A stretch of DNA of 64,000 nt from Pedobacter cryotolerans (lineage in GTDB: Bacteria > Bacteroidota > Bacteroidia > Sphingobacteriales > Sphingobacteriaceae), in NCBI RefSeq assembly GCF_005116475.1, contig NZ_SWBO01000007.1:1-64000 (forward strand). Direction: 5' to 3'. The stretch's first letter is position 1. Every line of letters starts with the position of its first letter. Positions 55,367 through 63,999 of the stretch are shown here, piece by piece. The position numbers were made by a program, and so were the translations under genes. Under the pieces are notes generated by a model. That model did not search any database. It worked only from the letters and a program-made list of their open reading frames with translations, and was not told where the DNA came from.

Positions 55367-56278
55367 ATGTTAAGCGTAAAAAATATTGTAAAGCAATATG
55401 CCACGCACCGAGCCTTAGATAATGTTAGCTTAGAGCTAGAAAAAGGCAAAATATTTGGACTTTTAGGTCCGAATGGTGCGGGCAAAACCTCGTTGATTAG
55501 AATTATTACCCAAATTACCGCTCCAGATAGTGGCGAAGTCCTTTTTAACGGAGAAAGATTAAATAGCAACCACATTTCTCAAATTGGCTACTTACCCGAA
55601 GAACGTGGTTTGTACAAAAAAATGGAAATTGGTGAGCAAGTTTTATACCTTTCTAAATTGAAGGGTTTAAGCACAGCCGAAGCTACAAAACGCATTAAAT
55701 TTTGGTTCGAGAAGTTAGGTATGCAAGATTGGTGGAGCAAAAAAGTTGAGGATTTAAGTAAAGGAATGCAACAAAAAGTACAATTTGTTGCCACAGTTTT
55801 ACATCAACCAGAACTCATTATTTTAGATGAACCTTTCTCTGGTTTCGACCCAGTTAATGCCGATATCATTAAAAACGAAATTTTAGAACTGAACAAACAA
55901 GGTGCAACATTTATATTTTCTACCCACCGCATGGAAAGTGTTGAAGAGTTGTGCGATCATATTGCATTGATACACAAATCGAAAAAGATTTTAGATGGCA
56001 GCGTAGATGAAATTAAAGCAACTTACCGCAACAATACTTATTGGATAGAATATGAGGGCGATTATAAAGTAGAAAGTACCGAAAACGTTTTTGAGGTTTT
56101 ACAAACTGAAAACGTGAAAGGTAAAACCTTAATTAAGGTTAAACTACACGAAAACAGAACTGCAAATGAGGTTTTAGCCATGCTATTACCTAAGGTAAAC
56201 ATTCATCGTTTAGACGAAGTGATACCAACTATGAACGATATTTTTATTAAAACAGTTAAAGGAGAAGGTCATGAATAA
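55367..56278 (+). CDS. NatA-like ABC exporter ATPase
   Basis: 303 residues. Walker A GPNGAGKTS at about residues 36-44 (FGLLGPNGAGKTSLIRIITQ), signature LSKGMQQKV, Walker B LIILDEPFSGFDPVNADIIK and H-loop STHRMESVEELCDHI. After the ATPase comes an about 80-residue C-terminal domain. The following permease gene overlaps it by eight bases. The pair resembles NatAB-type sodium or drug exporters, with substrate unknown. Confidence 0.9.
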   Translation: MLSVKNIVKQYATHRALDNVSLELEKGKIFGLLGPNGAGKTSLIRIITQITAPDSGEVLFNGERLNSNHISQIGYLPEERGLYKKMEIGEQVLYLSKLKGLSTAEATKRIKFWFEKLGMQDWWSKKVEDLSKGMQQKVQFVATVLHQPELIILDEPFSGFDPVNADIIKNEILELNKQGATFIFSTHRMESVEELCDHIALIHKSKKILDGSVDEIKATYRNNTYWIEYEGDYKVESTENVFEVLQTENVKGKTLIKVKLHENRTANEVLAMLLPKVNIHRLDEVIPTMNDIFIKTVKGEGHE

Positions 56279-57605
56279 AGTTTTACTCATTATTAGCAGA
56301 GAATATTTATCGAGAGTAAAAAAGAAATCATTTATTGTAATGACTTTTTTAACACCACTATTAATTGCTGGTATTTATGGCTTAATTGGCTATTTTACTT
56401 ACAAAGGCATTAAAGATACGCATGATAAAGTTGCCGTTGTTAGCACAAATACCACGCTAACAGAGAAATTAGCAACCGACGAAAATATCGAATACCAATA
56501 CGTAAACAAACCTTTAGATGTGATGAAAAAATCGCTTTCTAAATCTGATTACGACTATATTCTATATTTACCAGAGTTTACTTTGGCAGAGCCTAAAGGC
56601 GTTCAGCTTTTTGGCGAAAAGCAAGCTGGTATGTCTCTAAACAACAGAATTTCTGGAGATTTAGAAGAACTCATTCGCAACCAAAAGCTTAAACAATCGG
56701 GTATTTCGCAAACTGATTTAGACCAATTGAAAACCTCAGTTGATATTGATACTAAAAAAATTGCTATAGAAACTGGCAAAGAAGAAGCCAGTAGCGCTGG
56801 TGCAAGTACCATAATTGCCTTTATTGCAGGTATTTTAATGTTCATGTTCATTATGCTATACGGCATACAAGTGATGCGTGGCGTTATCGAAGAAAAAACG
56901 AGTAGAATTATCGAGGTCATGATTTCTTCGGTTAAACCGTTTCAATTAATGATGGGTAAAATCATCGGCATTGCCTTAGTTGGTTTAACCCAATTTATAT
57001 TGTGGATAGTGCTAACCTTAACCATTAGTACCATTGCAGCAACCGTTTTAATAGACAAAGCTGATGTGAAAAAAATTGCGGCATCGTCGCAAAATGGAAG
57101 TACTGTTGGAGCAAGCCAAGAGCAAATTCAGGCAGCCCAAGGACCAATTGGCGATATCCAAAAAAGTTTAGCTGGATTAGATTTTGGCAAAATCGTAACT
57201 GTATTTATTTTCTTTTTTATTGGTGGATATTTGTTTTATAGCGCTTTATACGCCGCTATCGGTTCTGCCGTAGATAGCGAAACCGAAACCCAGCAGTTTA
57301 TGATGCCGGTAATGATGCCACTACTTTTAGGTTATGCCTTATCGTTAAGTGTAGTAACAAATGATCCATATGGCAATGTTGCTTTTTGGCTTTCTATGAT
57401 CCCATTTACCTCTCCTATTGCCATGGTTGTGCGTTTACCTTATGGCGTACCAGGCTGGGAATTGGCCTTATCGATGGCAATTTTAGTAGTCGGTTTTATT
57501 TTTACCGTATGGGTAGCTAGTAGAATTTACCGTGTGGGTATTTTAATGTATGGCAAAAAAACCACGTTTAAGGAAATGTTTAAATGGTTTACGTATAAAA
57601 ATTAG
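56271..57605 (+). CDS. NatB/ABC-2-type permease
   Basis: 444 residues. First helix (FIVMTFLTPLLIAGIYGLIG) after a basic start (SREYLSRVKKKS), then a large extracytoplasmic domain (residues about 50-180), then about five helices (IIAFIAGILMFMFIMLYGIQ and IIGIALVGLTQFILWIVLTL included) and the motif GVIEEKTSRIIEVMISSVKP typical of ABC-2 permeases. With the upstream ATPase it forms a two-gene exporter. A long hairpin follows the stop (57623-57698). Confidence 0.9.
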   Translation: MNKVLLIISREYLSRVKKKSFIVMTFLTPLLIAGIYGLIGYFTYKGIKDTHDKVAVVSTNTTLTEKLATDENIEYQYVNKPLDVMKKSLSKSDYDYILYLPEFTLAEPKGVQLFGEKQAGMSLNNRISGDLEELIRNQKLKQSGISQTDLDQLKTSVDIDTKKIAIETGKEEASSAGASTIIAFIAGILMFMFIMLYGIQVMRGVIEEKTSRIIEVMISSVKPFQLMMGKIIGIALVGLTQFILWIVLTLTISTIAATVLIDKADVKKIAASSQNGSTVGASQEQIQAAQGPIGDIQKSLAGLDFGKIVTVFIFFFIGGYLFYSALYAAIGSAVDSETETQQFMMPVMMPLLLGYALSLSVVTNDPYGNVAFWLSMIPFTSPIAMVVRLPYGVPGWELALSMAILVVGFIFTVWVASRIYRVGILMYGKKTTFKEMFKWFTYKN

Positions 57606-58004
57606 TTTTTACAAATCTTATGAACCACCTAAGTAACCTAAGAAAACCTAAGTTTGTGCTTTGGTAAATTTTGGTTTCTTTGGTGGTTTATTTTTTTTGA
57701 AAACGAGTGCTAGGGGCTTTTGGCTAATGCAGCCCTGCTCTCCCTTCTGCCAATTAAACCTGTTATTTATTTTCGCTACACTATAAAAAAGTAACCAATG
57801 CTATTTGAATTGGCATTACGCTAAATCAGGTTTATATTACAAAGGCAGTAGTTTTTGGCAACAGCAAAACGCATAAAACATCAGACCTAAAACAAATCTG
57901 CTTAGGTAAACTTGGGTCACTTTGGTGGTAAAAAATTAAAACTAATCTATGTTTTAAAAGGTAAAACACAAAATAATACCTTTAAACTTTTCGTTAAATA
58001 TAAT
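57606..58004. other. 399-base spacer with terminator and imperfect repeats
   Basis: Beyond the terminator at 57623-57698 the spacer has an inverted TAAACCTG/CAGGTTTA pair (about 57764-57838), a CAATGC...GCATT-type hairpin around 57796-57822, and a near copy of the CTTTGGTGGT words at 57918-57928. An ATG at 57912 in frame with the phosphatase gene would translate part of this, but I consider it noncoding. Confidence 0.4.
57623..57698 (+). terminator. Long imperfect hairpin and T run after the permease gene
   Basis: AACCACC at 57623 pairs with GGTGGTT ending at 57689, extended inward by imperfect pairing of AAGTAACC with GGTTTCTT, and followed by ATTTTTTTT. It fits a terminator for the exporter unit. 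Confidence 0.65.
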
Positions 58005-58910
58005 ATGAAGATAGCTGCAATAGACCTTGGAACAAATACTTTTCACTTAATCATAGCCGAACAAAACGGAACAGAATTAGAAATCATTTACAAAACCAAT
58101 CAGCCTGTTAAATTAGGTGAAGACATTACGAAAGACAATCTAATTATTCCAGCAGCTTTTGAAAGAGGAATAAATTGCTTAAAACAGTTTAAAGAAGAGT
58201 TAGATCAGCATCATATTGTAAACCTAAAAGCTACTGCAACTTCTGCAGTTCGTAGTGCCATAAACGGTCAGGATTTCGTAACCGCTGCAAAAGCCGAAGC
58301 CGGAATTGAGATTGACATTATTGATGGCGATGAAGAAGCACAATTGATTTACGAAGGTGTAAAGTTAAGTGGCGCTATTACTGGTAAATCATTGATAATG
58401 GATATTGGTGGCGGCAGTACTGAATTTATTTTATGTGATGAGGAAAACCTAATCTGGAAAAAAAGCTACAATATTGGTGCAGCAAGATTAATGCAAGGCT
58501 TTTTTAAGTCAGACCCAATTAATGAAATTGATCAACAAAAAATTCAGCAGCACGTTGCAAATGAATTAAAAGCCCTTAAAGTAATTTGTGAAGAATACAA
58601 ACCAGAAACTTTAATTGGTTCTGCCGGCGCCTTTGAAACTTTTGCCCAGATGCTATTGCCAGAATTAGACATTAAAACAATAAGTACAGCTGAGATTTCT
58701 TTTGCAGCTTATCAAAATTTAGCAACAAAGTTGATCAGTTCTTCTCATCAAGAACGGGCAAAAATGGACAACCTAATTCCATTGCGTGTAGATATGATTG
58801 TGATGGCAACTTTGCTAACCAATTATGTACTAAACGAGTTTAACATCAACAATATCAAACTATCTACCTACGACCTGAAAATGGGCGTTTTGCAAAGTTT
58901 GAGAGATTAG
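58005..58910 (+). CDS. Ppx/GppA-family phosphatase
   Basis: 301 residues starting MKIAAIDLGTNTFHLIIAEQ, the phosphate-1 loop; an earlier ATG adds 31 residues that look like spacer. The second motif ATATSAVRSAING, DIGGGSTEFILC (phosphate-2) and SAGAFETFAQMLLP match the exopolyphosphatase/guanosine pentaphosphatase family. It removes phosphate from polyphosphate or pppGpp. It is the short form without the C-terminal HD-like domain. Confidence 0.9.
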   Translation: MKIAAIDLGTNTFHLIIAEQNGTELEIIYKTNQPVKLGEDITKDNLIIPAAFERGINCLKQFKEELDQHHIVNLKATATSAVRSAINGQDFVTAAKAEAGIEIDIIDGDEEAQLIYEGVKLSGAITGKSLIMDIGGGSTEFILCDEENLIWKKSYNIGAARLMQGFFKSDPINEIDQQKIQQHVANELKALKVICEEYKPETLIGSAGAFETFAQMLLPELDIKTISTAEISFAAYQNLATKLISSSHQERAKMDNLIPLRVDMIVMATLLTNYVLNEFNINNIKLSTYDLKMGVLQSLRD

Positions 58911-59216
58911 TTTGATGGCATATTAGCTGCAAATTCATTAAAACAGATGCTAAAATAAATTCAGCATCTTGAAACTTTGATTTGACTTCACCTGAATTTA
59001 TTTCAGCTTTACGAAAAATATCAAACTAATGTATTCTGTAATTGACTTGTTGATCATCATCAGTTATTATAGCCCGTAGTTAAAAAGTGTCGTCATTGCG
59101 AGGCACGAATCAATCTTAAAGCGGTAGTTTTGTTACCTACAATAGTTGTAGGATTGCTTCGTGCCTCGCAATGACGGATAAACAAGCAAAACAACGTTAA
59201 ACTAGATAAATTAAAT
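58911..59216. other. Spacer between convergent ppx and maf genes with a long inverted repeat
   Basis: About 300 bases without a gene. The part 58911-59090 shows nothing clear; the part 59091-59176 is a dispersed inverted repeat (separate entry), which may also act as the shared terminator of the two convergent genes. Confidence 0.5.
59091..59176. repeat. REP-like inverted repeat between ppx and maf
   Basis: CGTCATTGCGAGGCACGAAT at the left and TTCGTGCCTCGCAATGACG at the right form a 19-base near-perfect stem, with a further CAATC/GATTG pair and a TACCTACAAT/ATTGTAGGTA-like inner loop. This CGTCATTGCGAGGCACGAA word is a common dispersed repeat in many bacterial genomes. Confidence 0.75.
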
Positions 59217-59786
59217 CTATCTTAACTCTTGCAAAGCTTTATACAACTTCTCTGTTGGTAAACCCATTACATTGGTGTATGAACCTTTCATAGCAGTTAC
59301 AACAGCCAAACCCCACCAATCTTGTATACCATAACTTCCAGCTTTATCAAATGGCTTGAAGTTATCAATGTAATAATCAATTTCTTCTGCTGTAACGGTT
59401 CTACAAGTAACTTCAGTTAAATCATAAAATGAGGTAATTTGATTATTTTTAACTAGAGTAACACCAGTATAAACCTCGTGTACACTTCCAGAAAGTTTAG
59501 TTAGCATTTCTTGAGCATGAGCTTTATCTTCAGGTTTACCTAATATCTCGCCATTCAAAGCTACAATCGTATCAGCAGTTATCACAATGTGGTTATCTTT
59601 TGCCTCAAATGCCTTAGCCTTTTTTTCTGATATATAAACTGCAATTTCTGATGGTGATAAATCAGTCGGAAAACTTTCGTCAACTTCTTTTAGTTCAATC
59701 GTGAAATCTAACCCCATCAATTGCATTAATTCTTGTCTACGAGGTGATTTAGAGGCTAAAATAATGGGTGAGTTTTGTTTATACAT
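59217..59786 (-). CDS. maf: Maf-family nucleotide pyrophosphatase
   Basis: 189 residues, starting at MYKQNSPIILASKSPRRQEL; an ATG 15 codons earlier would precede the typical start. The Maf motifs are SKSPRRQEL (phosphate-binding), SEKKAKAF, ITADTIVAL (catalytic Asp), GKPEDKAHAQEML and the FDKAGSYGIQDWW segment. It hydrolyses noncanonical or pyrimidine nucleoside triphosphates and is linked to septum control. Convergent with the ppx-like gene. Confidence 0.95.
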   Translation of the reverse strand: MYKQNSPIILASKSPRRQELMQLMGLDFTIELKEVDESFPTDLSPSEIAVYISEKKAKAFEAKDNHIVITADTIVALNGEILGKPEDKAHAQEMLTKLSGSVHEVYTGVTLVKNNQITSFYDLTEVTCRTVTAEEIDYYIDNFKPFDKAGSYGIQDWWGLAVVTAMKGSYTNVMGLPTEKLYKALQELR

Positions 59787-59906
59787 ATTTAATGGTGCGT
59801 TTAGCTTTGTCAAAGTTATAGCGAATATCAAATAACTTTGACAAAGCTTATTAAATTTTAAGCTAAAATAACAAAATCATATTTGTTATTAAAAATTGTG
59901 CGTCTT

Positions 59907-59993
59907 ACCCAACTCGATTGGGTATCGTAAAGCGTAAAACATTACTTATATGCATTCTTTTTTATTGCTTTACGATTCCCGCCTTCGCGGGAA
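59907..59993. repeat. Nested inverted repeats upstream of maf
   Basis: Three palindromes follow each other: ACCCAACTCGATTGGGT (59907-59923), ATCGTAAAGC/GCTTTACGAT (59924-59933 with 59967-59976) and TTCCCGCCTTCGCGGGAA (59976-59993). The last one with GAATGACGAAATCTC is a REP-like word. They fill the maf/Spy-like spacer. Confidence 0.65.
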
Positions 59994-60008
59994 TGACGAA
60001 ATCTCAAA

Positions 60009-60044
60009 AACAACAAAAGCGACCCGAAAGTCGCTTTTGTTGTT
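60009..60044 (-). terminator. Terminator after the Spy-like gene
   Basis: AACAACAAAAGCGAC and GTCGCTTTTGTTGTT form a perfect 15-base stem around CCGAAA, 15 bases beyond the stop of the minus-strand gene at 60059. Confidence 0.85.
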
Positions 60045-60058
60045 TAAATTTATTTTGA

Positions 60059-60448
60059 TTATTGACCGCCAGCTTGACGTTCTTTCATCATTTTCTCTCT
60101 ATCTGCTTTCACCTGATCTTGCCAAACTTTGTATGCTGTTTTTTGCTCTGCAGTAAAAATCGCATTTAATTTCGTGTCAGTTTCTGCGTTCATTTTCTGC
60201 ATTTTTTCCATCATTGCTTGTCTATCTCCGCCACCTTGCATTTCTTCACGCATCTTTTTCATTTCATCAGCCGCTGCTGTGTAAACTGCAGTAGCTTTAG
60301 TTTTCTGATCGTCGGTTAATTTTACCTTCTCATCTAATTGCTTAACTCTTTCTTCTGGTGCTGCCATCATTCTGCCACCGCCTTGTTGTGCATTAGCAAA
60401 TGCAACTGTTGCGAATAATAATCCGCAAATCATCAATAATTTTTTCAT
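60059..60448 (-). CDS. Spy/DUF4890-like periplasmic protein
   Basis: 129 residues. Signal peptide MKKLLMICGLLFATVAFANA then QQGGGRMMAAPEERVKQLDE. The mature part is a charged all-helical domain (VKLTDDQKTKATAVYTAAAD, EEMQGGGDRQAMMEKMQKMN, AIFTAEQKTAYKVWQDQVKA) with the LTxxQ-type motifs of Spy/CpxP-like periplasmic chaperones. Methionine is frequent. Possibly a stress-related holdase; DUF4890 is the closest name I know. Confidence 0.75.
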   Translation of the reverse strand: MKKLLMICGLLFATVAFANAQQGGGRMMAAPEERVKQLDEKVKLTDDQKTKATAVYTAAADEMKKMREEMQGGGDRQAMMEKMQKMNAETDTKLNAIFTAEQKTAYKVWQDQVKADREKMMKERQAGGQ

Positions 60449-60607
60449 GTTTTTTTTGATTTTGATTCTTGTTTTAAACCTCAGTTAAAAGAGATTTATG
60501 GTTGTTGTTTTATGCCTATTTGAGCATAAATTTATCAGAAAGTTTAATTTACAATTTAAAATAATTGTAACATTTTTAAACCTATATCCGCAAGAATTAA
60601 AATTGTA

Positions 60608-61135
60608 TTATTTACTGGCTTCAGCAGCATCTGGATTAAGATCAAACCAGTTTTTTTGAACTTTCAACACTTTCTCTATCACATCTCTTACTGCACAATC
60701 TCCTCCTTTTTTAGGAGAAATGTAATGTGAAATATCTTTAATTTCGTCAATAGCATCACTAGGGCAAGTAGCTAAGCCAACTAATTTCATCACATAATAA
60801 TCTGGCATATCATCGCCCATGTACAGTACCTGTGCTGGTGAAATGTTATTTTCTTTCATGTATTGTTCAAACACAGCAACTTTGTCGCTTACTTTTAAAT
60901 AAACATCAGGCAAACCTAAATTTTCGAAACGTTTGGTTGTTGCCGCACCTCCACTGCCAGATATGATACAAATTTTATAACCTTTCTTTAAAGCTAACTG
61001 TAAAGCATAACCATCTTTGATGTTGAATGTACGGAGTAAATCTCCAGATTCTGATGCAATAACAGTTCCATCTGTTAATACACCATCAACATCAAAAATA
61101 AATGTGGTTATTTCTTTAAGTTTTTCGAAGAACAT
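60608..61135 (-). CDS. kdsC: HAD-IIIA phosphatase, KDO-8-phosphate phosphatase-like (KdsC)
   Basis: 175 residues. HAD motif I DVDGVLTDG (residues 14-22), motif II in CIISGSGG, motif III Lys in YLKVSDKVAVFEQY and motif IV in VLYMGDDMPDYYVMKLVGLA. The KdsC-type layout without a cap domain fits the phosphatase that makes KDO for lipid A core synthesis. In Bacteroidota such proteins can also serve other sugar phosphates, so the substrate is inferred. Followed by a dispersed repeat and iscX. Confidence 0.88.
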   Translation of the reverse strand: MFFEKLKEITTFIFDVDGVLTDGTVIASESGDLLRTFNIKDGYALQLALKKGYKICIISGSGGAATTKRFENLGLPDVYLKVSDKVAVFEQYMKENNISPAQVLYMGDDMPDYYVMKLVGLATCPSDAIDEIKDISHYISPKKGGDCAVRDVIEKVLKVQKNWFDLNPDAAEASK

Positions 61136-61160
61136 GTATAGGGTTATGTTTAAAGGTTAG

Positions 61161-61199
61161 CCCTTCGACTACCAGCCTTCGGCAGGCAAGCGCTAAGGG
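61161..61199. repeat. REP-like repeat between kdsC and iscX
   Basis: CCCTTCGACTACCAGCCTTC then GGCAGGCAAGCGCTAAGGG: outer CCCTT/AAGGG and inner GCCTTCGGCAGGC palindromes. Near copy at 61520-61563. Confidence 0.65.
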
Positions 61200-61227
61200 T
61201 GACAACTGTAAACTAGAAACTGTTAAC

Positions 61228-61473
61228 TTAATCTTGGTTATCTCTCCACTCATAAACCCAAGCAGATTGAATTTGCTCTAAATGGCCTTCGTTACTTTCT
61301 TCACGAGTTCCTTTAAAATTAGGTAATTCTAATACCCATTCTAACAATTCTGTAAAGCGGATGCGGTATATTTTTGGTTCACCAAATTCATCGCCAAATT
61401 TTTCGTAAAGCTCTTGCGCAATGTCTTCGTGATCGTTCCAGTAAATTGGTAATGCAAATTTATCGTTGTTCAT
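61228..61473 (-). CDS. iscX: Fe-S assembly adaptor IscX
   Basis: 81 residues. The IscX motif WNDHEDIAQELYEKFGDE is near the N-terminus; the later PKIYRIRFTELLEWVLELPN and the terminal segment IQSAWVYEWRDNQD complete the family pattern. It binds IscS and iron and tunes Fe-S cluster assembly. Between two copies of a REP-like repeat; a [2Fe-2S] ferredoxin gene lies 105 bases upstream on the same strand. Confidence 0.92.
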   Translation of the reverse strand: MNNDKFALPIYWNDHEDIAQELYEKFGDEFGEPKIYRIRFTELLEWVLELPNFKGTREESNEGHLEQIQSAWVYEWRDNQD

Positions 61474-61519
61474 AATTGTTGTTCAAATGTTGAAAGGTTG
61501 TAATGTTGTAATGTTAATG

Positions 61520-61563
61520 TCCTTCGACTACCAGCCTTTGGCGGGCAAGCGCTCAGGATGACA
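61520..61563. repeat. REP-like repeat between iscX and the ferredoxin gene
   Basis: TCCTTCGACTACCAGCCTTT then GGCGGGCAAGCGCTCAGGATGACA. It matches the repeat at 61161-61199 in about 33 of 38 positions and so flanks iscX on the other side. Confidence 0.65.
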
Positions 61564-61578
61564 AATAACTGAAACTGA

Positions 61579-61911
61579 CTAGTGTCCTAAAAATTCTGAC
61601 TGATCAGGTATAGTTACTTCAATATCACCATCTAAAACTACACATTGGCAAGCCAAACGCGAAGAAATTTTTGGTCTAACTGCTCTATCAATAAAATCTT
61701 CTTCTTTATCAGAAATTTCTTGAAGGTTATCCATACCCTTATTGATGTATATATGGCAAGTACTACAACCACATACACCACCGCAATTATGCTGCAATTC
61801 TATACCATTGTCTAAACAAATGTCTAAAACATCTTCTCCTGCCGCAATAGGCAATTCTATGGTTGCTTTATCAGCTTCTTCGAAGTTTATTTTTAATTTA
61901 TAAATACTCAT
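61579..61911 (-). CDS. [2Fe-2S] ferredoxin, adrenodoxin type
   Basis: 110 residues, starting at MSIYKLKINFEEADKATIEL (a start four codons earlier is possible). The cluster ligands lie in CGGVCGCSTCH and the distant LACQCVV (spacing C-x5-C-x2-C and later C), the vertebrate-type/ISC ferredoxin arrangement. It ends EVTIPDQSEFLGH. It serves electron delivery in Fe-S cluster synthesis, which agrees with iscX next to it. Confidence 0.93.
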   Translation of the reverse strand: MSIYKLKINFEEADKATIELPIAAGEDVLDICLDNGIELQHNCGGVCGCSTCHIYINKGMDNLQEISDKEEDFIDRAVRPKISSRLACQCVVLDGDIEVTIPDQSEFLGH

Positions 61912-61952
61912 AATTATTTGCAAAGGTATTAGCTAAAACGGCAATTTTATAA

Positions 61953-62711
61953 TTATCTCGTTTTTTTAATGCTATTACTTAATATTTTATAGATCTCAAG
62001 CAATTCTTGATGATCATTTAGCAACTCTTCATGCTTTTTGAGCGTTTGCTCATCATGCCTAATCGCTGGTCCGGTTTGTACTGTTAAAGGTAAAGCATAT
62101 TGTACTTTACTTGCTGTTTCGGTAATTAATGGCCTAATGATATCGAAATCTAAATCATTTGCTTTTAACAAATCATCCGCTAATGCGTACAAATGATTAG
62201 TGAAATTACAGGCAAAAACTGCCGCCAAATGCAATATCTTTCGTTTATCGCTATTTACTTCTAAAACATTTGTGCTTAATTTATTGGCTATTTCTTTTAA
62301 AACAGCTAAACTTTCTTCGTTATTGGCTTCTAAACAAAGTGGAATAGTCGAAAAATCGACCTGCTTATTTTTAGAAAAAGTTTGTAATGGATAAAAAACT
62401 CCAAAATTTTCGGAATTTTCTAACACAGCTAAATTCACTGAACCAGAAGTATGGGCGATGATACCTTTAAATGATTTCAATTGATTTACTATGTTAACAA
62501 TTTCATCATCCTTAATAGCAATCAAACATACATCTGCATCAAAATCTACCTCCGAAAGCTCTTTAATTGCAGTTGCACTAACATCATTAGCTAAAAGCGA
62601 TGCATTTTGATAATGATAAGACCAAACTTGCGCTATATTTACATTTACTGCATTTAAAGCTTTAGCAATATGTGTGGCAACATTTCCTGATCCTATTAGT
62701 ACAACATTCAT
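61953..62711 (-). CDS. DUF2520 Rossmann-fold protein
   Basis: 252 residues. The N-terminal Rossmann fold has VLIGSGNVATHIAKALNAVN (GxGxxA variant). The DUF2520 domain follows, with IAHTSGSVNLAVLENSENFG, VFYPLQTFSKNKQVDFSTIP, and HLAAVFACNFTNHLYALADD, resembling the dimer domain of ketopantoate- and pyrroline-reductases. Enzyme activity unknown. Starts one base downstream of the CcmF-like gene stop on the same strand, so co-transcribed. Confidence 0.9.
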   Translation of the reverse strand: MNVVLIGSGNVATHIAKALNAVNVNIAQVWSYHYQNASLLANDVSATAIKELSEVDFDADVCLIAIKDDEIVNIVNQLKSFKGIIAHTSGSVNLAVLENSENFGVFYPLQTFSKNKQVDFSTIPLCLEANNEESLAVLKEIANKLSTNVLEVNSDKRKILHLAAVFACNFTNHLYALADDLLKANDLDFDIIRPLITETASKVQYALPLTVQTGPAIRHDEQTLKKHEELLNDHQELLEIYKILSNSIKKTR

Positions 62712-62712
62712 T

Positions 62713-63999
62713 TTATGTGGTAACTTCTTTCTTTCTTCTAAAAATAGAAATTATAAAACCTACTACCATCACAATTGTACCTACCCAATATAAGTTGATG
62801 TAAGGGAACTCAATCGATTTAAACACCAACCAATCTTTAGCTTGTTGTGGTTTTTCATAAACCTGTATTTCAAATTTCCCCTCTTCAGGAATAATTTTAG
62901 TAAATCTTAACCTTAAACCTAGTTCCTCAATTTTTCTGGCAAAATCAAATGTATTATTTCCTTTAACCATAAACAAAGGCTCGGCTTTGTATAATTTACC
63001 ACTCACATTTACTTCTAAAGGCAAAGCAACTGCCAAATCACCTTCAGCAATTTTTAAATCTTTAACCACTGGTTTTGCGTTCAATTGGCCAACTGTTAAA
63101 ATTCCGCTGCTGGTGTGTATGGTATCACCTGGTTTTACACTTAATATTCTTGGCGCTTTGTAATTCTCCTCTTCTGTATGCCCTTCGTGATCACCATGTT
63201 CTTCTTGCTTTTGTGCTGCACTAGTAATGTGAGTATAAATATCAGAGGTTAAATAGTGTTTGGTATCAGGTGATGCAATTAAACCCATATCTCCGTTTTC
63301 TTGAATACTTGGATTTAAATCAAAATCTTCTTTTACCTTACCCGCAGCATCAAAAACTTTAAAATTAAGTTTGTAATAGGTATTTGGAGCAACTGTTGTA
63401 TCGCTTAAATACGTGATGGTGTACTTGCCCATTTTTTTAGGCTCATTTTTGTACAGCATGATATTTTCACCAGGTTTTGCTGCTTTTTCAAAATCTTTAA
63501 CTGGAATAAAATTGGTTTCGTTAATTGAAATTGTATTACTTGTTGCCGCAGCTACTAGAGCTCCCAATAATAATATGGCAAAGCCGATGTGTGCAATTGA
63601 CGAACCCAACATTTTATTTGCTTTACCAAAAGCTCCACTTAATAAACGAGCATTAGATAAAACAGCAAACAAACAACTAAATGTTAAAATTATGTACAGT
63701 AAGTTTGTATAAACTCCTGTTAGCCAAACAAAACCACCGGTAAGTACTAATGCAAAAACAACTGATGACACTAAGCTACTGTAAAACTTACGTGGCTCGG
63801 TTCTTTTGTATTTTAAAAACTGCGAAAAACCAGAAATTAAGGTAATAAATACCGCAAAAACTGCTTGCCATTTGTTATAATATTGAATTGGGTCTTGTAA
63901 AACTTTTGAAGTACCAAATACTTTATTAAATACTGGATAAGAAGTGGTTACTATTACTTGAATACATGCTACAGTTAGCACTAAAGCACCAATAAACAT
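62713..63999 (-). CDS. CcmF/CcsA-type cytochrome c biogenesis protein, C-terminal part (cut by window end)
   Basis: 428 residues run from the right window edge to the stop at 62713. Several membrane helices in the first 170 residues (VLTVACIQVIVTTSYPVFNK, SSLVSSVVFALVLTGGFVWL, LGSSIAHIGFAILLLGALVA, where the His in AHIG is a likely heme ligand) are followed by a periplasmic domain with a His-rich stretch (EEHGDHEGHTEEENY) and one last helix (YWVGTIVMVVGFIISIFRRK). This is the CcmF-type heme lyase layout for covalent heme attachment. The ATG at 63999 may be internal, so the true start is outside the window. Confidence 0.85.
   Translation of the reverse strand: MFIGALVLTVACIQVIVTTSYPVFNKVFGTSKVLQDPIQYYNKWQAVFAVFITLISGFSQFLKYKRTEPRKFYSSLVSSVVFALVLTGGFVWLTGVYTNLLYIILTFSCLFAVLSNARLLSGAFGKANKMLGSSIAHIGFAILLLGALVAAATSNTISINETNFIPVKDFEKAAKPGENIMLYKNEPKKMGKYTITYLSDTTVAPNTYYKLNFKVFDAAGKVKEDFDLNPSIQENGDMGLIASPDTKHYLTSDIYTHITSAAQKQEEHGDHEGHTEEENYKAPRILSVKPGDTIHTSSGILTVGQLNAKPVVKDLKIAEGDLAVALPLEVNVSGKLYKAEPLFMVKGNNTFDFARKIEELGLRLRFTKIIPEEGKFEIQVYEKPQQAKDWLVFKSIEFPYINLYWVGTIVMVVGFIISIFRRKKEVTT

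Noticed and set aside
55213-55422. 69-codon frame across the dispersed repeat before the ABC gene
   Set aside because: It translates repeat sequence and runs into the ABC gene in another frame.
57912-58004. Longer start for the Ppx/GppA gene
   Set aside because: The 31 added residues translate spacer repeats; the family's N-terminal strand begins at MKIAAIDLGTNT.
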